Shown here in pieces: positions 1 through 12,837 of a stretch of 64,000 bases of DNA. Source of the stretch: Tubulanus polymorphus (lineage: Eukaryota > Nemertea > Palaeonemertea > Tubulaniformes > Tubulanidae); the NCBI RefSeq assembly GCF_964204645.1, contig NC_134030.1, positions 6,942,278 to 7,006,277 of the forward strand. Direction: 5' to 3'. The notes below the pieces were generated by a model. It was not told the DNA's origin, made no database searches, and saw only the letters and a program-made list of their open reading frames with translations. Both the position numbers and the translations under genes were made by a program. Every line of letters begins with the position of its first letter. The stretch's first letter is position 1.

Positions 1-3000
1 CATATTATCTAGGGGTTCTGCAAACGAGAATGAATATACATCGAATCCTTGACACGGGAGGACAAGTCTTTAGACAAACAATCTAAATTTTCAGCATCAA
101 CACATCCCATTAGCACCTTTCCATTCTAACGACATGGAAGTTTCAAAAATTCTTACCTCTATTCTCATCGTCCTCACTGTCACTGCGGTCATTTCGGTCA
201 TTCGCTCGTCTAGATCCACCACCACCGCTGCGTTTACGCTTTTTATACAATTCCTTGCGATCGCCGACGATGCCCATCTCCAGAAGCTTTTCCATGACTT
301 TTTTCTTCGAGCGTTTATCGGATAGATTACCAACTATATCCCCCAACGGATCATCCGACTCGCGATACCTTTCGAACAACTCGCGCAATTCAACTTCTTG
401 TTCTTCTCGCCAACCGCGATTCCTCGCGCTACAACATAGCAAAAATCGAATTTCACAAATATTAAGACTCTTTATTCCGAGATGCATCCATAGATCAGCG
501 GTATTAATATTTGCGTATCTATAGCAATACAATGGAACCTCGTGAAAACAAACTCTACAGGACCAGAAAATATGTTTGTTATAACCGATAGTTCGTTATT
601 ATATCCAGTATGAAATTGATCAAATCTTAACTTGGGACGAAATTTCTATATTTTTTAACTTACGTCCGATGGATCATCGTATCCGAGTTCATTATAACGA
701 AGTTCCAATGCATTCTGTACAACCAATCTGCTTTTATTCACTTACCCTCCGTCTCCTCTGCTTTTCTTTTTACGAAGTTCCCTCGCACTGCCGATTAGTT
801 CTAAACGAACCAAGGCTATGATCACTTGACGCCGGGTTTTTCGTTTATCGATCAAATTATCCATTATGATATCCACAACATCTTTATCATCTGCATAAAT
901 AAATGGTATAGCAACATTAGAAAGTGACGTGGGTTAGACAGCGCGCATGATAACAGTTGCTGATTAATGAGTCGTACCTTCCTCTCTATCCTTGAATTCG
1001 TCGTAGAGATGCAGCAATTCTGCATCTTGTTCTTCAGTCCACAACTGTTTAACTCGTGTAGCCCTAAAAACAAAATGTGTAAATTTGAATTTTTCAGTCT
1101 CACAATACAGAATACAAAATTAATATAATTTAATTGAGTTTATTGTGTCGATTATACAGTCAACTTACTCCGACTGATAACTTCCGTATCCTTCTGTTAA
1201 TTCAACCGCATCTCTGACATTCTTCCAGAACAGCAATTCCATGAAAACCTTCTTATTCTTTTCAGCAATTTCGAAGAACTTACGCAAAACGTATTGAGCA
1301 AATGTTACCAGCTCCTTTCATAAGATCAAAAGGAGGTACTTAATGACGAGGCCCAATGCAAATAAAGAAAGCATATATGGGACAGCATGCCTAAATGGTA
1401 CATAAGTGGTTAAATGCTTAGCTAATAATATGTATCATACCTTATATGATTTGGTGGCTCCATTGAGAACGCTATGGAACACGCGAAACAGAGAAAGTTG
1501 AAAGAGTAATGCCACCATTTTGCAATCAACGGCAATACGATGCAACATCCTGACTATCTGGTGATTCGTCTGCAGTGAGTTTTTCTTATACTCGGACAGC
1601 AACAGTACGTACGGTTTGAGAATATTCGGATTCGAAAATCTGCAACAAATTTAGATGAAAAATTAACGGTTTGTAGATAAAACACGAACACATTTTTCTA
1701 TCGTTTTAATACTTGCTTACTTGGTTACAAATTCTTTGAAATCAAATTCTTGTTCAGCATTACCAGTCGCAGCATTTCTCGCCTGTTCATCCTCTGAAAC
1801 ATTAAAATAAACGTATACAACAACCTGCCGGTATGTGACGAATGATTAAAAGGTTAATTCATGAGGAAGCACAGTCAAACAAAGAAACAAGTACAGCATT
1901 GAATGAATAACTGAAGCAAATCTGTTAGATGAGAATGATCACTAACTAAATGAGGCATTAGATCTCTTCTCTACACGTCACAAATCTCAGAATCTCATAA
2001 TTTTTTAATCAGAACTAAATATTTTCTTTTAAAATGACAAGCAAATCAAAATTGGAGATACAAATTTACCTTCATCATCATCTTCTAGTTCGGGAGGAAT
2101 TATTTCCATGGTAACTTCTGGTTCTACAAAGTAGATTAGAAATAGGGACACACGGGTTACGAAAAATCTTTTAAAGATACATGTTGTTGCAATTTAGAAT
2201 GTAACAGTGAGTACCTTGTTCTGGGCGCTGAAGTTCTTGCATGAAAAACTCGCGCAGACACATGAATTCATTTTCTGGAGACACTTCTGCAGCTCCAAAT
2301 ACATCATTCTCTGGCCAAACCTCTCTACATAGCAAATAACATAATCACCTCAGTATATACGAGCAAAAGCTCATCTACCCTTAACCTTGAGGCGAGTTCT
2401 ATAGCTGTTTGTTCAATAAAACGATTTAAGATTGTTTGAATCAAACTGTAATGAACAACGGTGTGGAAATGGGTCTACATAAGAGAGAATTGATTATACC
2501 TGGCAGCTCGTAATAGAGCAATAGCCATTCCGGCTTCCTGATTGCGTAAACAATCCTGTATACGAATTATAGCTTGCATTCTGAAATGGATATAAAAATA
2601 CCCTACTCTTGAACATTCTTTCATCAAAAGTAGCGAAAAAGTGTCAAAATTATCAATGTTTGACATATTTCTACCATCATCGACATTGTTACCAACAAAA
2701 CTCTTACTTCTGTTGTTCCATGTCTTGCTCAGAGGCTGCATCGAATGGAGTCACATCCGCAGGCACGTCACCACGTCCTTGTAATATCGCGGATAGTTCA
2801 TCTGACACGTTATCCCACATCTCTTCAAGTTCTTCCTCAGAATATTGAGGTGGACGAACAACAGCTCCAGATGCTGAAAGCATGAGATATTGCTGTTGTA
2901 TCGCAGACCGTACTACCTAATATTCCTAATTGTAGTAATTTTCACCAAAATTGAGAGTAATTGACATTAAGAATAGTAGTATAATTGAAAATGAACTAGA

Positions 3001-6000
3001 AATTATTCAAATTTTCAGAGTATTTCAATATATTTGGTACTTGGGACTTGGGAAACTACTCGAAAATAATTGTCATAGTCAGGTCAAGTCATTGCTTTGA
3101 CATTTACAACCTTTGAATATTGAGATGAACGAACCATTGGCTCTGATGCTGAAATCACGGATATCGCTGCTGTACTGTACAAGTGACAGAAGTTTTAAGA
3201 TTACCGTACTTTCATATTTACCTTGATTGTTCTGTTTTTGTTTCTTTTTTCGCACATTCCGCTGTTTTTTCTGAACCATTACGTGTTTGTTTATGCCAAT
3301 ATACTTTTCCAACATTCTCAGGAATACGTGAGTTGTTTCAATCAAATCTTTCAAAAAACCCCTGAAAAACGTTTGAAACACAAGATCATTAAATATCTAC
3401 TGTGTGTTCCAATAATACCACAGATATCCATTTTCTGGATTAGGTTGAATAACTATCCATACACCCGATCTAACAAACATACATACCTTGACTGTCGAGA
3501 TTGGTTGAAACTTTTCAACAACATCGGAAAGATCTCCCTGTATTCGATCATGTAGAAAACATTGCTCTTAATGACTTTGGCGCTTTCGATCAAATTCTCA
3601 TCGTTGGAACAATCCATAGCTTGCAGCGTGAGAAACAGTTCTTTATACGCTCGCAAACCAAGATGCAATCTGGTGGAACAAAAGTTTGAAATTCAAACTG
3701 GGCAGTCCAAAGAAATGATCGTGGCAGCAAATGTAATATAAACGCTATTCATTTATTACGAATGTAATTTAGTAATAGCAAGCTTACCGTTTTGACCAAG
3801 TAATAGCATCTTTCTTTTCCGTGGTAATCATGTCATGGTATCGAGTCATCTGCATGTGAATATAATGAAACGTCGAAACTGATATCGTTTCACTGAAAAA
3901 TGATGTAAAATTGTTACAAAATTTCAAGATTAACATGTTTTTCGCAACAAAAGGGATCACAACCCTAACGCTGTGTAAAACGAAAATGTATTTCAATACC
4001 TGATGACATCGACTTTGAAATCGTAGAGTCTCGAAAACTCCATGAAAAATCTCAACGACCACAGGTAATAGGTTTCATCGTTTTCCTGTTGATTATTATG
4101 TCTCAGTGTATCCTACAATAAACATTGATATAAACAGTGTTCATGTCATAAATAGATAAAGATCTAGCAAAACCAATGAGAAACTATTGAGACATGAAAA
4201 AGTTCATTTCTATCACAAAATCTATACAACTTTTCGCCACAATATTACTTGGCCAAAGTCTACAAAAAGGTGAAATTAAGTAATTTTGATTCTACCTGAT
4301 GAACCGGATAAAGTCACAGATCAGTTAACTTACCTTAACTGATGCCATCAGAGGATTGTAACAATTTTCAAGAAACTGAATACAGAACTCTTTCAGGAAT
4401 AAACGAATGCTCAACGTGGAACGACGCGAATTCTCCGTATCCATAATTGGCTTGCGATTGCTAGCTTTTTTCTTCGCGCGTTTCCCTTGGTCGAACGAGA
4501 TTTTGTTCGCGTCGCCGAGACTGCGATGATAAATCAGATTGTTGTTCGTGATTGATTTCATATTCGAAACGACGTACGTGCCTCCGAATCGAGAATGTCT
4601 GAAAATATTGCGATGAAATTCTATTATAAAAGCCGCTAATTCTTTAAATACATGTTCAAATATACCGAGAAAATCAGGAATGTAGTACTTATGCTCTAGA
4701 AATTACCTTGTACTATATTTCATGATGTTTTGTTTTTTCTGTATTTTCTCATGTTCTCTTATTCTGATCAATTCTCTGTTAAGGAAAAAATAACATCATG
4801 GACGTGCATTAAAATCAGAACTTATCTCCAAAGTAATTTGATTAAAAGTATCTCGAACATCAAGTAGATAAGTAATGTTTAATCTTATTGGTAGCTTAAA
4901 AATGTGTAACCTCTTACATTTCACACTGAGGAAAGGCAATAAAAACTGCCTGAAGCATTTCTACTTAGTAAAATCGATCATTGTACCCCACTGATTGAAA
5001 ATGAACTTATTTCTAAATATTAGTCGCGCCATGTGGCTAGATTGACGGGAAGCTGATTAATATTCGACTCACTGTTCATCTTTTTCTTTTTCGGTCAGCG
5101 ATCTCGTGGCGCCGGCGTGCGCCAACTGATTCGCCGTCTGCTCGCGAAACATCAGAGATATAATTTCGAGCGCGTGCATCGAGAACTGCTTCTCGTCCGG
5201 GGAGCTGGCGATGTACAACAGCAAGTCTTCCATTCCGCTCATATGCAACGCCCAGAGAACCTGATCGTGAACGCTGGCGTCATCGTCCGTACGTTTCTCG
5301 TCTCGCGGATGCGGAGGTACGTGCAGTATGTTACGGATTATGATCAACGTACGTTCGATTATCAGACGATCTTCTTCTTGGCGATTTTCCCAATCCTGAA
5401 ACAAGAACAAGCAGCTACCCGTCTTTGAATTGGACAACAACCTCTATATACAGGACTTGCTTTAACCCTGACTTGCAAATTTTTCCCTGATTTGATCGGT
5501 TAAGAATCCAATCAATTAACACACTCAAATATCTAAGACATACATGGAAACAGTTTGATTTTACGCGCAATCTAAAATTTATTCAAATTACCCTGAATTT
5601 CAGGTTTTTTGGAAAATTCCGACCTTTTCCCCTGATTTTAAGGCAAGCGGCCACCATGATATAAGAATACCTTAATATTCACATAATCAATCAGCCAGTC
5701 CTGTACAACTTGGTAGCACTATGCACAAGTCTATGGCCCTGGATACAAAGAACCGTACGTAAATTAAAATCTACATACCAGCTTTAGTAAATCGCCGAGT
5801 TTAGTCGACAAAATAGCAAACAGATTTTCATCGGCGAACGCTTCTTTATACGAGCACAAATGTTCTTGAACTTCCAGGTAGAAATTACGCATCGATTTCT
5901 CATCGGGAATTTGATTATGAAAACACAGTATCGCCGGCTGAGTCAAATTCACCAGTAACCTGAAATATATCATCACATCAAGCACTTTAGTTCGTAATCT

Positions 6001-6869
6001 GTTGATTTTAACGAAACTCACATTGCAAAAAGAGATCAGAAAATAAATACCATCTGGCATAAAAGACAAATTTGACATACAGGGGCCAGTTTCACAAAAA
6101 GGATTAGGGCCTCAATCGATTTAAGATAAACTGAATTAATGAAGAAATAAAATCGATTTAAGAGTTAAACCGTTTTGTGAAACTGGGCCCAGGGCCTAAT
6201 CCTAATCTTGATTGGCTTAACTTATAAAACTAAGAATAGTTAATGGCCAATTAGATATACAGTAGGCCTATATCTAATTGGCCATTTAACAAGTTTGCTG
6301 CCGGCTAAGAATATATGGTTCACCAGTGCATACAAATATATTCGTAGCCAATTCTGCCCATTTACAGTTAGATATTTGCAATAGGCCTATGGCATACAGG
6401 ATTAACAGAGTTCTAGATTGGCTGGCATTGTGAACCAACCTCATTCTCAATGTTCATCCGGCACACAATCACGGTGGCCTCGAACATGTTAAAGAAAGCT
6501 AAATACACATAACTTACCTGAGAATGATATCAAACAAGGCCGTTTCTGAATGATATTCTTTGAGCAGAGGTATAAAATCATTGCGAACAATTTGAGCGTT
6601 TCCAAGCTGTCGACGAACGTCACAATCTTCTTCATGCTTCAAGAATCGTATCAAGTCTTTCACCGTTTCTGAGTGTGAAGAAATGAGATTAACTTACAAC
6701 GTTGATGCATACAAGTCAATACAAGTAATGAAAAATGTATTTTATTGTAAATCCAACTTAGTTAATTCCACAAACCTATACAATCAGGTTCCTTCACATA
6801 TCTGTTGTCATCTGGATCGAGATACCCAAGGGCACTGCAGGTTGCCTGCAACTCAACATTCATCACCAT
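1..6869 (-). CDS. TIMELESS: TIMELESS (Tof1/Swi1-type fork-protection protein), 3' end off window
   Basis: Replication-fork protection factor that works with TIPIN/CLASPIN in the nucleus. This is the conserved TIMELESS/timeout type, not the fly clock-only paralogue. Coding exons on the minus strand: 6776-6869, 6518-6668, 5779-5959, 5073-5395, 4707-4775, 4334-4598, 4000-4112, 3788-3892, 3487-3669, 3222-3361, 2708-2873, 2500-2580, 2215-2324, 2070-2123, 1721-1793, 1441-1639, 1169-1314, 978-1063, 746-890, 157-428. The N-terminus carries the family block ATCSALGYL...KEPDC, then [35 protein letters not shown], and SLMFREQ. The last exon holds the C-terminal block ([27 protein letters not shown]), matching the region before the PARP-binding part in vertebrates. 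The acidic tail must lie left of position 1. The start at 6869 is chosen because conservation begins there; an in-frame ATG at 6959 is possible. Confidence 0.96.
5440..5665. repeat. Dispersed CCCTGA-rich repeat in TIMELESS intron
   Basis: This part of intron 3 has repeated phrases such as ccctgacttgcaaatttt, ccctgatttgatc and ccctgaatttcagg, and ends in ggccaccatgat. The same vocabulary recurs at 21405-21655 in an MDH1B intron and, more weakly, at 29290-29440 in an XRCC4 intron. It is therefore a dispersed non-coding repeat of unknown class. Confidence 0.5.
6082..6190. repeat. MITE-like element with 18-bp terminal inverted repeats
   Basis: The left end GGGGCCAGTTTCACAAAA (6082-6099) is the near-perfect inverse of TTTTGTGAAACTGGGCCC (6173-6190). 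The 109-bp body contains no coding signal. It sits in TIMELESS intron 2, so it is probably a non-autonomous DNA transposon. Its superfamily is not identifiable from the ends alone. Confidence 0.7.
6242..6286. repeat. Perfect 18-bp inverted repeat (hairpin)
   Basis: The arms aatggccaattagatata (6242-6259) and tatatctaattggccatt (6269-6286) are exact inverse complements around a 9-bp spacer containing taggcc. It lies just beside the MITE at 6082-6190 in the same TIMELESS intron and could be part of one nested insertion. Confidence 0.65.
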
Positions 6870-7204
6870 CGCTTTTGGAATTTTGGTTTGCGTGTTTTTT
6901 GTTGTTAACCTAAAAATATCAAAAGAGATATACGTCATCTGGTCATCAAACGACGACAAAGCGAGTGAGAGAGGGACAGTGCAAATATAGGGTATGTACT
7001 TCTTCGTACTATCAATAATAGGGAATCAAAATTGCGACCATCATCAGAACTAAGAAGGCTAATGAAACTTACTTCTACTTCTGGTCACTTTTTGACCCAC
7101 CCGCAACTTCTGGCTTGTGGTTGTTTCTCGTCCGACAAAAGTAGGGATTCCCGCGCGGATTACTCCACCAGCTTGTTTCTTACCCATCAACTCCAGGGAT
7201 ATCC

Positions 7205-7601
7205 TACGGAAGCCCCTAGGTGACAAGTGAGATAATTTTTTTCATAATTTCGACTTATTAAGTCGAATTTCGACTTAATAAGGCGAATTTCGACATAACA
7301 AGTCGAATTTCGTGTTAATTAAGTCGAATTTCGAGTTTTATTTTCATGTCGAATTTCGACTTATTAAGTCGAAATTCCCCACTTGATTAACACGAAATTC
7401 GACTTATTAAGTCGAAATTCGACTTATTATGTCGAAATTCGACTTAATTAACACGAAATTCGACTTATTATGTCGAAATTCGACTTATTAAGTCGAAATT
7501 CGACTTATTAAGTCTAAATTGGACTTATTATGTCGAAATTCGACTTAATAAGTCGAAATTATGAAAAAAATTATCTCATATGTCACCTAGGGGCTTCCGT
7601 A
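7205..7601. mobile_element. Foldback element with array of TTCGACTTATTAAGTCGAA palindromes
   Basis: The outer inverted arms start TACGGAAGCCCCTAGGTGAC (7205-7224) and end with the inverse at 7582-7601. The match continues inward through an A/T-rich stretch for about 50 bp. Between the arms lie a dozen or so degenerate copies of the palindrome TTTCGACTTA(A/T)TAAGTCGAAA, some varied to ATTAACACGAAA. The whole 397 bp can fold on itself. No coding capacity is seen and target-site duplications are unclear. It is placed in the gap between the divergent TIMELESS and CHMP5 genes. Confidence 0.8.
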
Positions 7602-7840
7602 CTATCCCGTCTTTCGATTGGTTCACATCCGCCAAATCCAGGGATTCCGCGAGCTGGTTCTATATCGTAAACGTCAAATTCAGGGATTTCCATTTTATCC
7701 TGTGACATTTAGTCACTTCCGGGTTTCCCAACAATTTTGACAATCTACCTGGAATTCAAAGCATCGCCGTAATTTTGTGTTTTCTTTGAGGATTACACCC
7801 GTTTTCCCTACTAGAATTACGATCTGAAGTTATTGTCATC

Positions 7841-9489
7841 ATGAATCGCATTTTTGGTCGCGGCAAACCCAAACAACCCCCTCCAAATCTCAATGATTGT
7901 ATAGCAGGTGTAAGTATACTTACTTTTCTTTTGTTTTGGATGTTGTTGCTCAGTTGATGAAGAATATTTATTTTATGTCTCTAAGCATAGATTGCTAACA
8001 TTCTTTGATATGAATCATGAATTGAATTTCATAGATTGACAGTCGGGGTGAATCGATTCAAAAGAAAATCGCAAATTTAGACAAGGAACTAATTAAATAT
8101 AAAGACCAGATGAAAAAGATGCGAGATGGCCCTTCGAAGGTAAATTATATCACACATTTATTCAAATAAGGATCATATTTAGAAGCAAACTCATGTTAAT
8201 TTATGATTGTTGCAGAATATGGTTAAACAGAAAGCAATGAGAGTTCTGAAACAAAAAAAGATGTAAGTTCCGTTAGATTTAATCACTGAGAATTTAACCA
8301 GTAAATGTTTAGCTTTTGATCGTGTTTTCATATAGGCCTAACATGCATTTATATTTTTCATGTTGTTTTAAAGGTATGAAGGTCAGTATGAGCAATTATC
8401 TAACCAGTCCTTCAATTTGGAACAAGCAAACTTCGGCCTTCAGACAGTGAAAGACACAAAAACTACCGTAAATATTTTGAAGCCCACTGATCTCGATCGT
8501 ATTATCAAGCAGACCTAAGATATAATTCTGGTTAATGTATGTTCAATCCATTGCAGGTCGATGCTATGGCGTTGGGCGTGAAACAATACAAAAAGGAATT
8601 CAAAAATATTAATATTGATAAAATTGAAGTAAGTTGAATAAAGGGTTTCCATACATATTGGTAGTAAACATGCCACGTCCAAATCCAAAACAAACTGTGA
8701 CAAGGAGTTCACTTGAAATTATATCCATGTATTTTCGTGCTCTTTCAGGATCTGCAGGATGATTTAGGAGACATGACCGAACAGGCCAACGAAATGCAAG
8801 ATATATTAGGTCGGGAATATGGAATGCCTGATATCGACGACGCCGATTTGGACGCGGAATTAGATGCTCTCGGAGATGAAATCGGCCTCGACGAAGATTC
8901 TTCATTTTTGGATGAAGCGATGAATGCTCCGAGCGCTCCGACAAGTGTACCCGGAGCGGATAGCATGGCCGCTAGTAGTAAAGTAAGTCTGTGAATAGAT
9001 CGCTATTTTTGATTTTGCAACTACAGTCAAACTCGCTTAAAACTCATTGTAGTTAGGACAATTGTTATGTTGATTACTTATTCAATCGTTACTTACCGGT
9101 GGTACTCAGCAGATTGAATAAAAAATGCTTATCAGGACTCAAAAATAGAGATGCCTTATGTGTTGTGATGGCTTATACAATGGAGACTTCAGCGATTTTG
9201 ACTGTACCTGTTTCAATGTGACACTATGTTTGCTGTGTACAACAGGATCGGATGAAAACGTGTTTGGTATTTTGCCAGCCTAGTTCGATGGGAACTCACT
9301 GGAAAAGTGTACTGTACATTTCATCCAGACCAGCTGGACCAATATGCAAAGGCCTCTTTAGTTGCCAAAAGTAATGTAAGGAAGGCATGGTACAGCAGCA
9401 CAAATGAAATGATCTGGATAATGTTTTATTTTCAGGATGGAGTTCCTGTTGATGAATTTGGTTTACCGCAGATCGCTAATCCTCAGTAA
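7841..9489 (+). CDS. CHMP5: CHMP5 (Vps60), ESCRT-III-associated charged multivesicular body protein
   Basis: Cytosolic ESCRT-III family protein that acts late in multivesicular-body sorting and binds LIP5/VTA1 to regulate VPS4. Seven coding exons: 7841-7909, 8035-8139, 8216-8262, 8374-8467, 8557-8628, 8749-8982, 9436-9489, giving 224 residues (human about 219). The N-terminus [17 protein letters not shown] is basic. It is followed by the Snf7 helical hairpin ([39 protein letters not shown]). The acidic helix [14 protein letters not shown] and the C-terminal [17 protein letters not shown] are hallmarks of CHMP5. All exon phases agree and the ATG at 7841 matches the family start. A polyadenylation signal AATAAA lies at 9949. 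It is divergent from TIMELESS. Confidence 0.97.
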
Positions 9490-9948
9490 ACTTCTGCGCC
9501 GGATTTTACAAACATTAACAAATAGCTAAAAGACTCTCTCTCAACCGATTGTTATCATGTGCTTTATTTTGCGCTACTGATGAAGACCTGACGTTTTGGA
9601 TATAATTAACAGTATATTTACATATGTACATAGATAAGTTAAACTCCTCTAACGTAGTAATCAAAACGACAGAATGCTCCAGTCCGAATATTAAGCCAAG
9701 TTATTTCTTTGTTCCTTTGGAACTGGCCTGGAAGAATTTTATCTATTTTTGCAAAAAAAATTGATTAATACAGATATTTTTTGTTCATCTAGCTTGAAGA
9801 CGTCAGAGTTTTAGTATATGAAAATACTCAATAATATGAAAATCAGTAAATTCAAACGATGAGAATCAGACATTTCTATCATTATTTCATCAAAAAGTGA
9901 AAATGTGTCTCGTATGTAAATAATCTCTGATTTATGTTGTCATTCGAA

Positions 9949-9954
9949 AAATAA
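9949..9954 (+). terminator. Polyadenylation signal AATAAA of CHMP5
   Basis: AATAAA lies 460 bp after the CHMP5 stop codon at the end of an AT-rich 3' UTR. No competing hexamer is closer to a GT-rich stretch. This is an inference from position only. Confidence 0.5.
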
Positions 9955-9989
9955 AGAGTTTTAAAATTCAAAGGTGGAGTTAGAGACCT

Positions 9990-11040
9990 GATTCTTTGTA
10001 TTGATTGCTTCTCTGAATAAAATTGTCTCAAGTTAATAGTTGAATTCGGCTGACAACGACGGATCAGAGAATCCGGCGGGGTGCTTGTGCACGGCTTGGT
10101 CGTTTGTGACTTGTGACTTCCCTATTTACTACGTCTGCCCAGCTGGCCGTTTTTGTCATTCTGTTTTCTTATGGTTCGGAAACGACAATGCAACATTACA
10201 AGTCGGATGTAGGTTTCACTGGTCTAACCGGCCGGGGCGGGCCGCCCACGTATTTTAGATAAGTTGGTTCCTGTCGATAATTATGGTTAGATACGTAAAA
10301 CTGGGAATGCCTTCATTGATTCATTCCTGCGCCAAAACCTAAGCACTGTAGAATATCCAATCGCTGCTGCAGAAAGTCCTTTAGTTCGATCGATATTTCT
10401 AAATGAATTAATTGCAAAATTTGGCAGCATTATCGGATTTACCCCATTTCAGCCTTCTTTTTTGTTATTGACTTTATATTTTTTACCGACTATTTAATAT
10501 TTTAATTTTGATAACTGGGCTCTGTGTGTGTGTGTGTGTGAAGTTGCGGCTTTTCCGCTCCATTTGCTCGCCTTCGGCCTCGCGGTGCAACAAGATGCAC
10601 ATGATTCCACCTAACTAGCACCACCCTTCTTTTACTTAGTTAATGTCTCCATCTCGAGCCGCCAACCACACCCAGCTTGATTGATAAATACTTCTTCTTT
10701 ATATAGTAAGTATTTCACAGTTTTCTGTTTTCCCTCTCATCACTCAGTCTCATCTCCCTGAGTCAGTCAGAGCCAGTCAGCAGACCGTCCAAAATTCGGT
10801 TTGTTAGTTGCCTGTTTTGTTGTGTTTGGCTGTTTTTTCTTCAATTTTTTATTGATTCATCTTTTTTTTTATTGCAAATTGCATGTTATTGGTAAAACAT
10901 TGTCATTATTTCTAAGACCTGTTCTTAGTTAAAGAATGGATTCCATATTTTCATGACAGAACGATCCACACTCAAACGTGGTGAATGGATTATAAGATAA
11001 AAACCCACTATCTACAGATTAAAAGAATTTAAAAACAAGA
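9990..11040. other. Intergenic; possible PAQR promoter around 10698
   Basis: No coding region is recognised. A (GT)n tract lies near 10525. A TATA-like tttatatag at about 10698-10706 is followed about 35-40 bp on by an initiator-like tcactcagtc. A possible splice donor lies at aattcg/gtttgt near 10798. This could be a non-coding first exon of the PAQR gene, whose first coding exon begins with a splice acceptor at 12807. Transcript data would be needed to support it. Confidence 0.25.
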
Positions 11041-11059
11041 ATTTATTTATTGTATCTAA

Positions 11060-11770
11060 AATATATAGAAGACACCACGTTTCGATCTCACCCTAGAGAT
11101 CATCATCAGGTGTGAGATATAGACTAAAAACAGGGGTATATATACAGAGGAGAACAGGTTAATTGAGTAAATTGGTGAGTGAGTAAATAATTAGTGTTTG
11201 GCAAGGCATGAAGTAATATACTTAGAAAGAAGGGAATTGTGTGGAGAAAAGCCATTATCCAAATTGGTACTAATATCTGAGTGACGAGTAATTAGGGCAG
11301 ACTCAACTATGTGGCATTTAGTGTAATTGCTGGAAGTATAAATAATTTCGGCTTTATCAAAATTAAAACGATGACCAGTGTTCCCAACGTGATTGGCTAC
11401 GCCACTAGCTGGTTTTTGATTTCTTATATCCTTTTTGTGTTGTGAAATTCGAGTTTTTAATTCATGACCAGTTTCTCCGAATTTTATCACAGCCTAAACA
11501 AGGAATTTTGTTAACTCCGCAGTCCAAAGGTTTAGATTGATTGTTTTAAACCAAAGTCTTACTAATTTTATTTTCATACGTGAAAATGATTTGTTTATCC
11601 AATAAAGGGAGAGAGTGACGAAACTTTTCCAAAACAGGTACATAGGGAACTACAATGAACTCTGAAATGTGTTTTTTATTACCTGGAGGTTTAGAATTGA
11701 AGAAAGTGCGTTTAGCCTTAGAAATAGCGATTTTCAAAATGTGATCTGGGTAAGCCAATTTTTAAGAGAG
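11060..11770 (-). mobile_element. Penelope-like element remnant (RT C-terminus + GIY-YIG endonuclease)
   Basis: Reading right to left, 11758-11546 encodes the end of a Penelope-type reverse transcriptase (YPDHILKIAISKAKRTFF, ISEFIVVPYVPVLEKFRHSL). It is followed by GVNKIPCLGC, and then 11490-11191 reads as a GIY-YIG-like nuclease (IGETGHELKTRISQHKKDI, ASGVANHVGNTGHRF, ALITRHS). A stop and frame changes near 11490-11550 break the gene. Most of the RT is missing, so the copy is dead. The non-coding flank at 11070-11113 holds a hammerhead-like sequence. The RT plus GIY-YIG order is the standard PLE architecture. Confidence 0.85.
11071..11113 (-). ncRNA. Hammerhead-ribozyme-like motif of the PLE flank
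   Basis: On the minus strand, CTGATGA (11103-11109) is followed by a perfect 6-bp stem GATCTC/GAGATC with a six-base loop, and then GAAAC (11079-11083). ACACC/GGTGT flanks could close the structure. This order is that of a hammerhead core, and PLEs are known to carry hammerheads. There is one extra base after CTGATGA and no clear cleavage triplet, so the copy is probably inactive. Confidence 0.4.
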
Positions 11771-12807
11771 TTGGATATATGGTCAAATTCAGCCGAAAGG
11801 AAGATTTCATCGCAGATCTGTAGTGCACGTGTTGATGTATGAGCAACCTATGTGCAAAGCTTAAAAGTTCTTGAGAAAAGAAAATTGTTGATAGGGCCTA
11901 TATGACTTAACTCCTGACCGATTGTCTGAATAGCTGAAATTTTATAAAGCTCCCTTTTTCAAGCATTTTTCATATGCGTTCGTCAGTTCAAACCAGTTTG
12001 TAATTACATAAAAATACGTAAGTCATCTAAGACATGTTTCTACTCGGATCGTGGTTGGTAAGATTTGTTATGGTGAAAGAACCTTTTCAGAGCTGTATAA
12101 GCAATAAAATATTGTGTGTAAGTAAGTGCCTTGAAATATTTCGTTAATGCGTCAGAGCAGGGAAGTGAGGACTGCAGGTTGGAATTGAAACGCAATACAA
12201 TGATATTAAAGCCCTCTTAGAAGAAATGTAACTAGGCTTTCATTGTGTTTTTTTACACACGTGGTGTTCTGAATGCTGAATAAGTCCTAGGCACAAAACC
12301 ATTGATAGAACGAAAGCTTATCGAGGCATAAATAAAATAAAAGCTTATTGAGGCATATTGTGAAACGCTCCTCTAAGTTAGCGCAGGTAAACTAACAGCT
12401 CTTACGTTAACCTAGATCTATTTTTGGCTCTAACTAGTATATATAGCCCATGTCTTTAACATAGCATGTTACTTAATTACCGCAAACCTCTGTCGACGTT
12501 GTGTCATCGCGGATATGTTTGAAAATCGTGGCAGAATGGTTATTATTCATTTTTTCAATTTGGAATTCAGAATGTGATATTTTTTTAGATGCTTGCCTCC
12601 GGGCAGATGTTGCCCAGAATCCGGTTAAGCTGAATTACGTACATATTACGATTAAACTCCGTAACATAAAAGCGATAATATCTTTGGATGAAACCTGGAG
12701 TCAAATTCAACTCACAACTGTATAACTGGAACCTATCCTGACGGATATCACCGGTGATATCGGAGACAGTTCGTTGTTCGCTTACGTTTCTTTTTTTCTC
12801 TTTTCAG
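11771..12807. other. Intergenic or 5' intron of PAQR; nothing coding recognised
   Basis: AT-rich DNA with no recognisable exon. It ends in a pyrimidine tract and acceptor tctcttttcag at 12795-12807, directly before the exon that contains the PAQR start. Much of it is therefore probably an intron between a non-coding first exon and the coding exon. Confidence 0.35.
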
Positions 12808-12837
12808 AAATGTCGTAGGGCGAAAATCGAAAAAAAC

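Noticed and set aside
7245-7570. CRISPR-like array of palindromic repeats
   Set aside because: Eukaryotic context, no unique spacers of constant length, and repeats touch one another. It is the inside of a foldback element.
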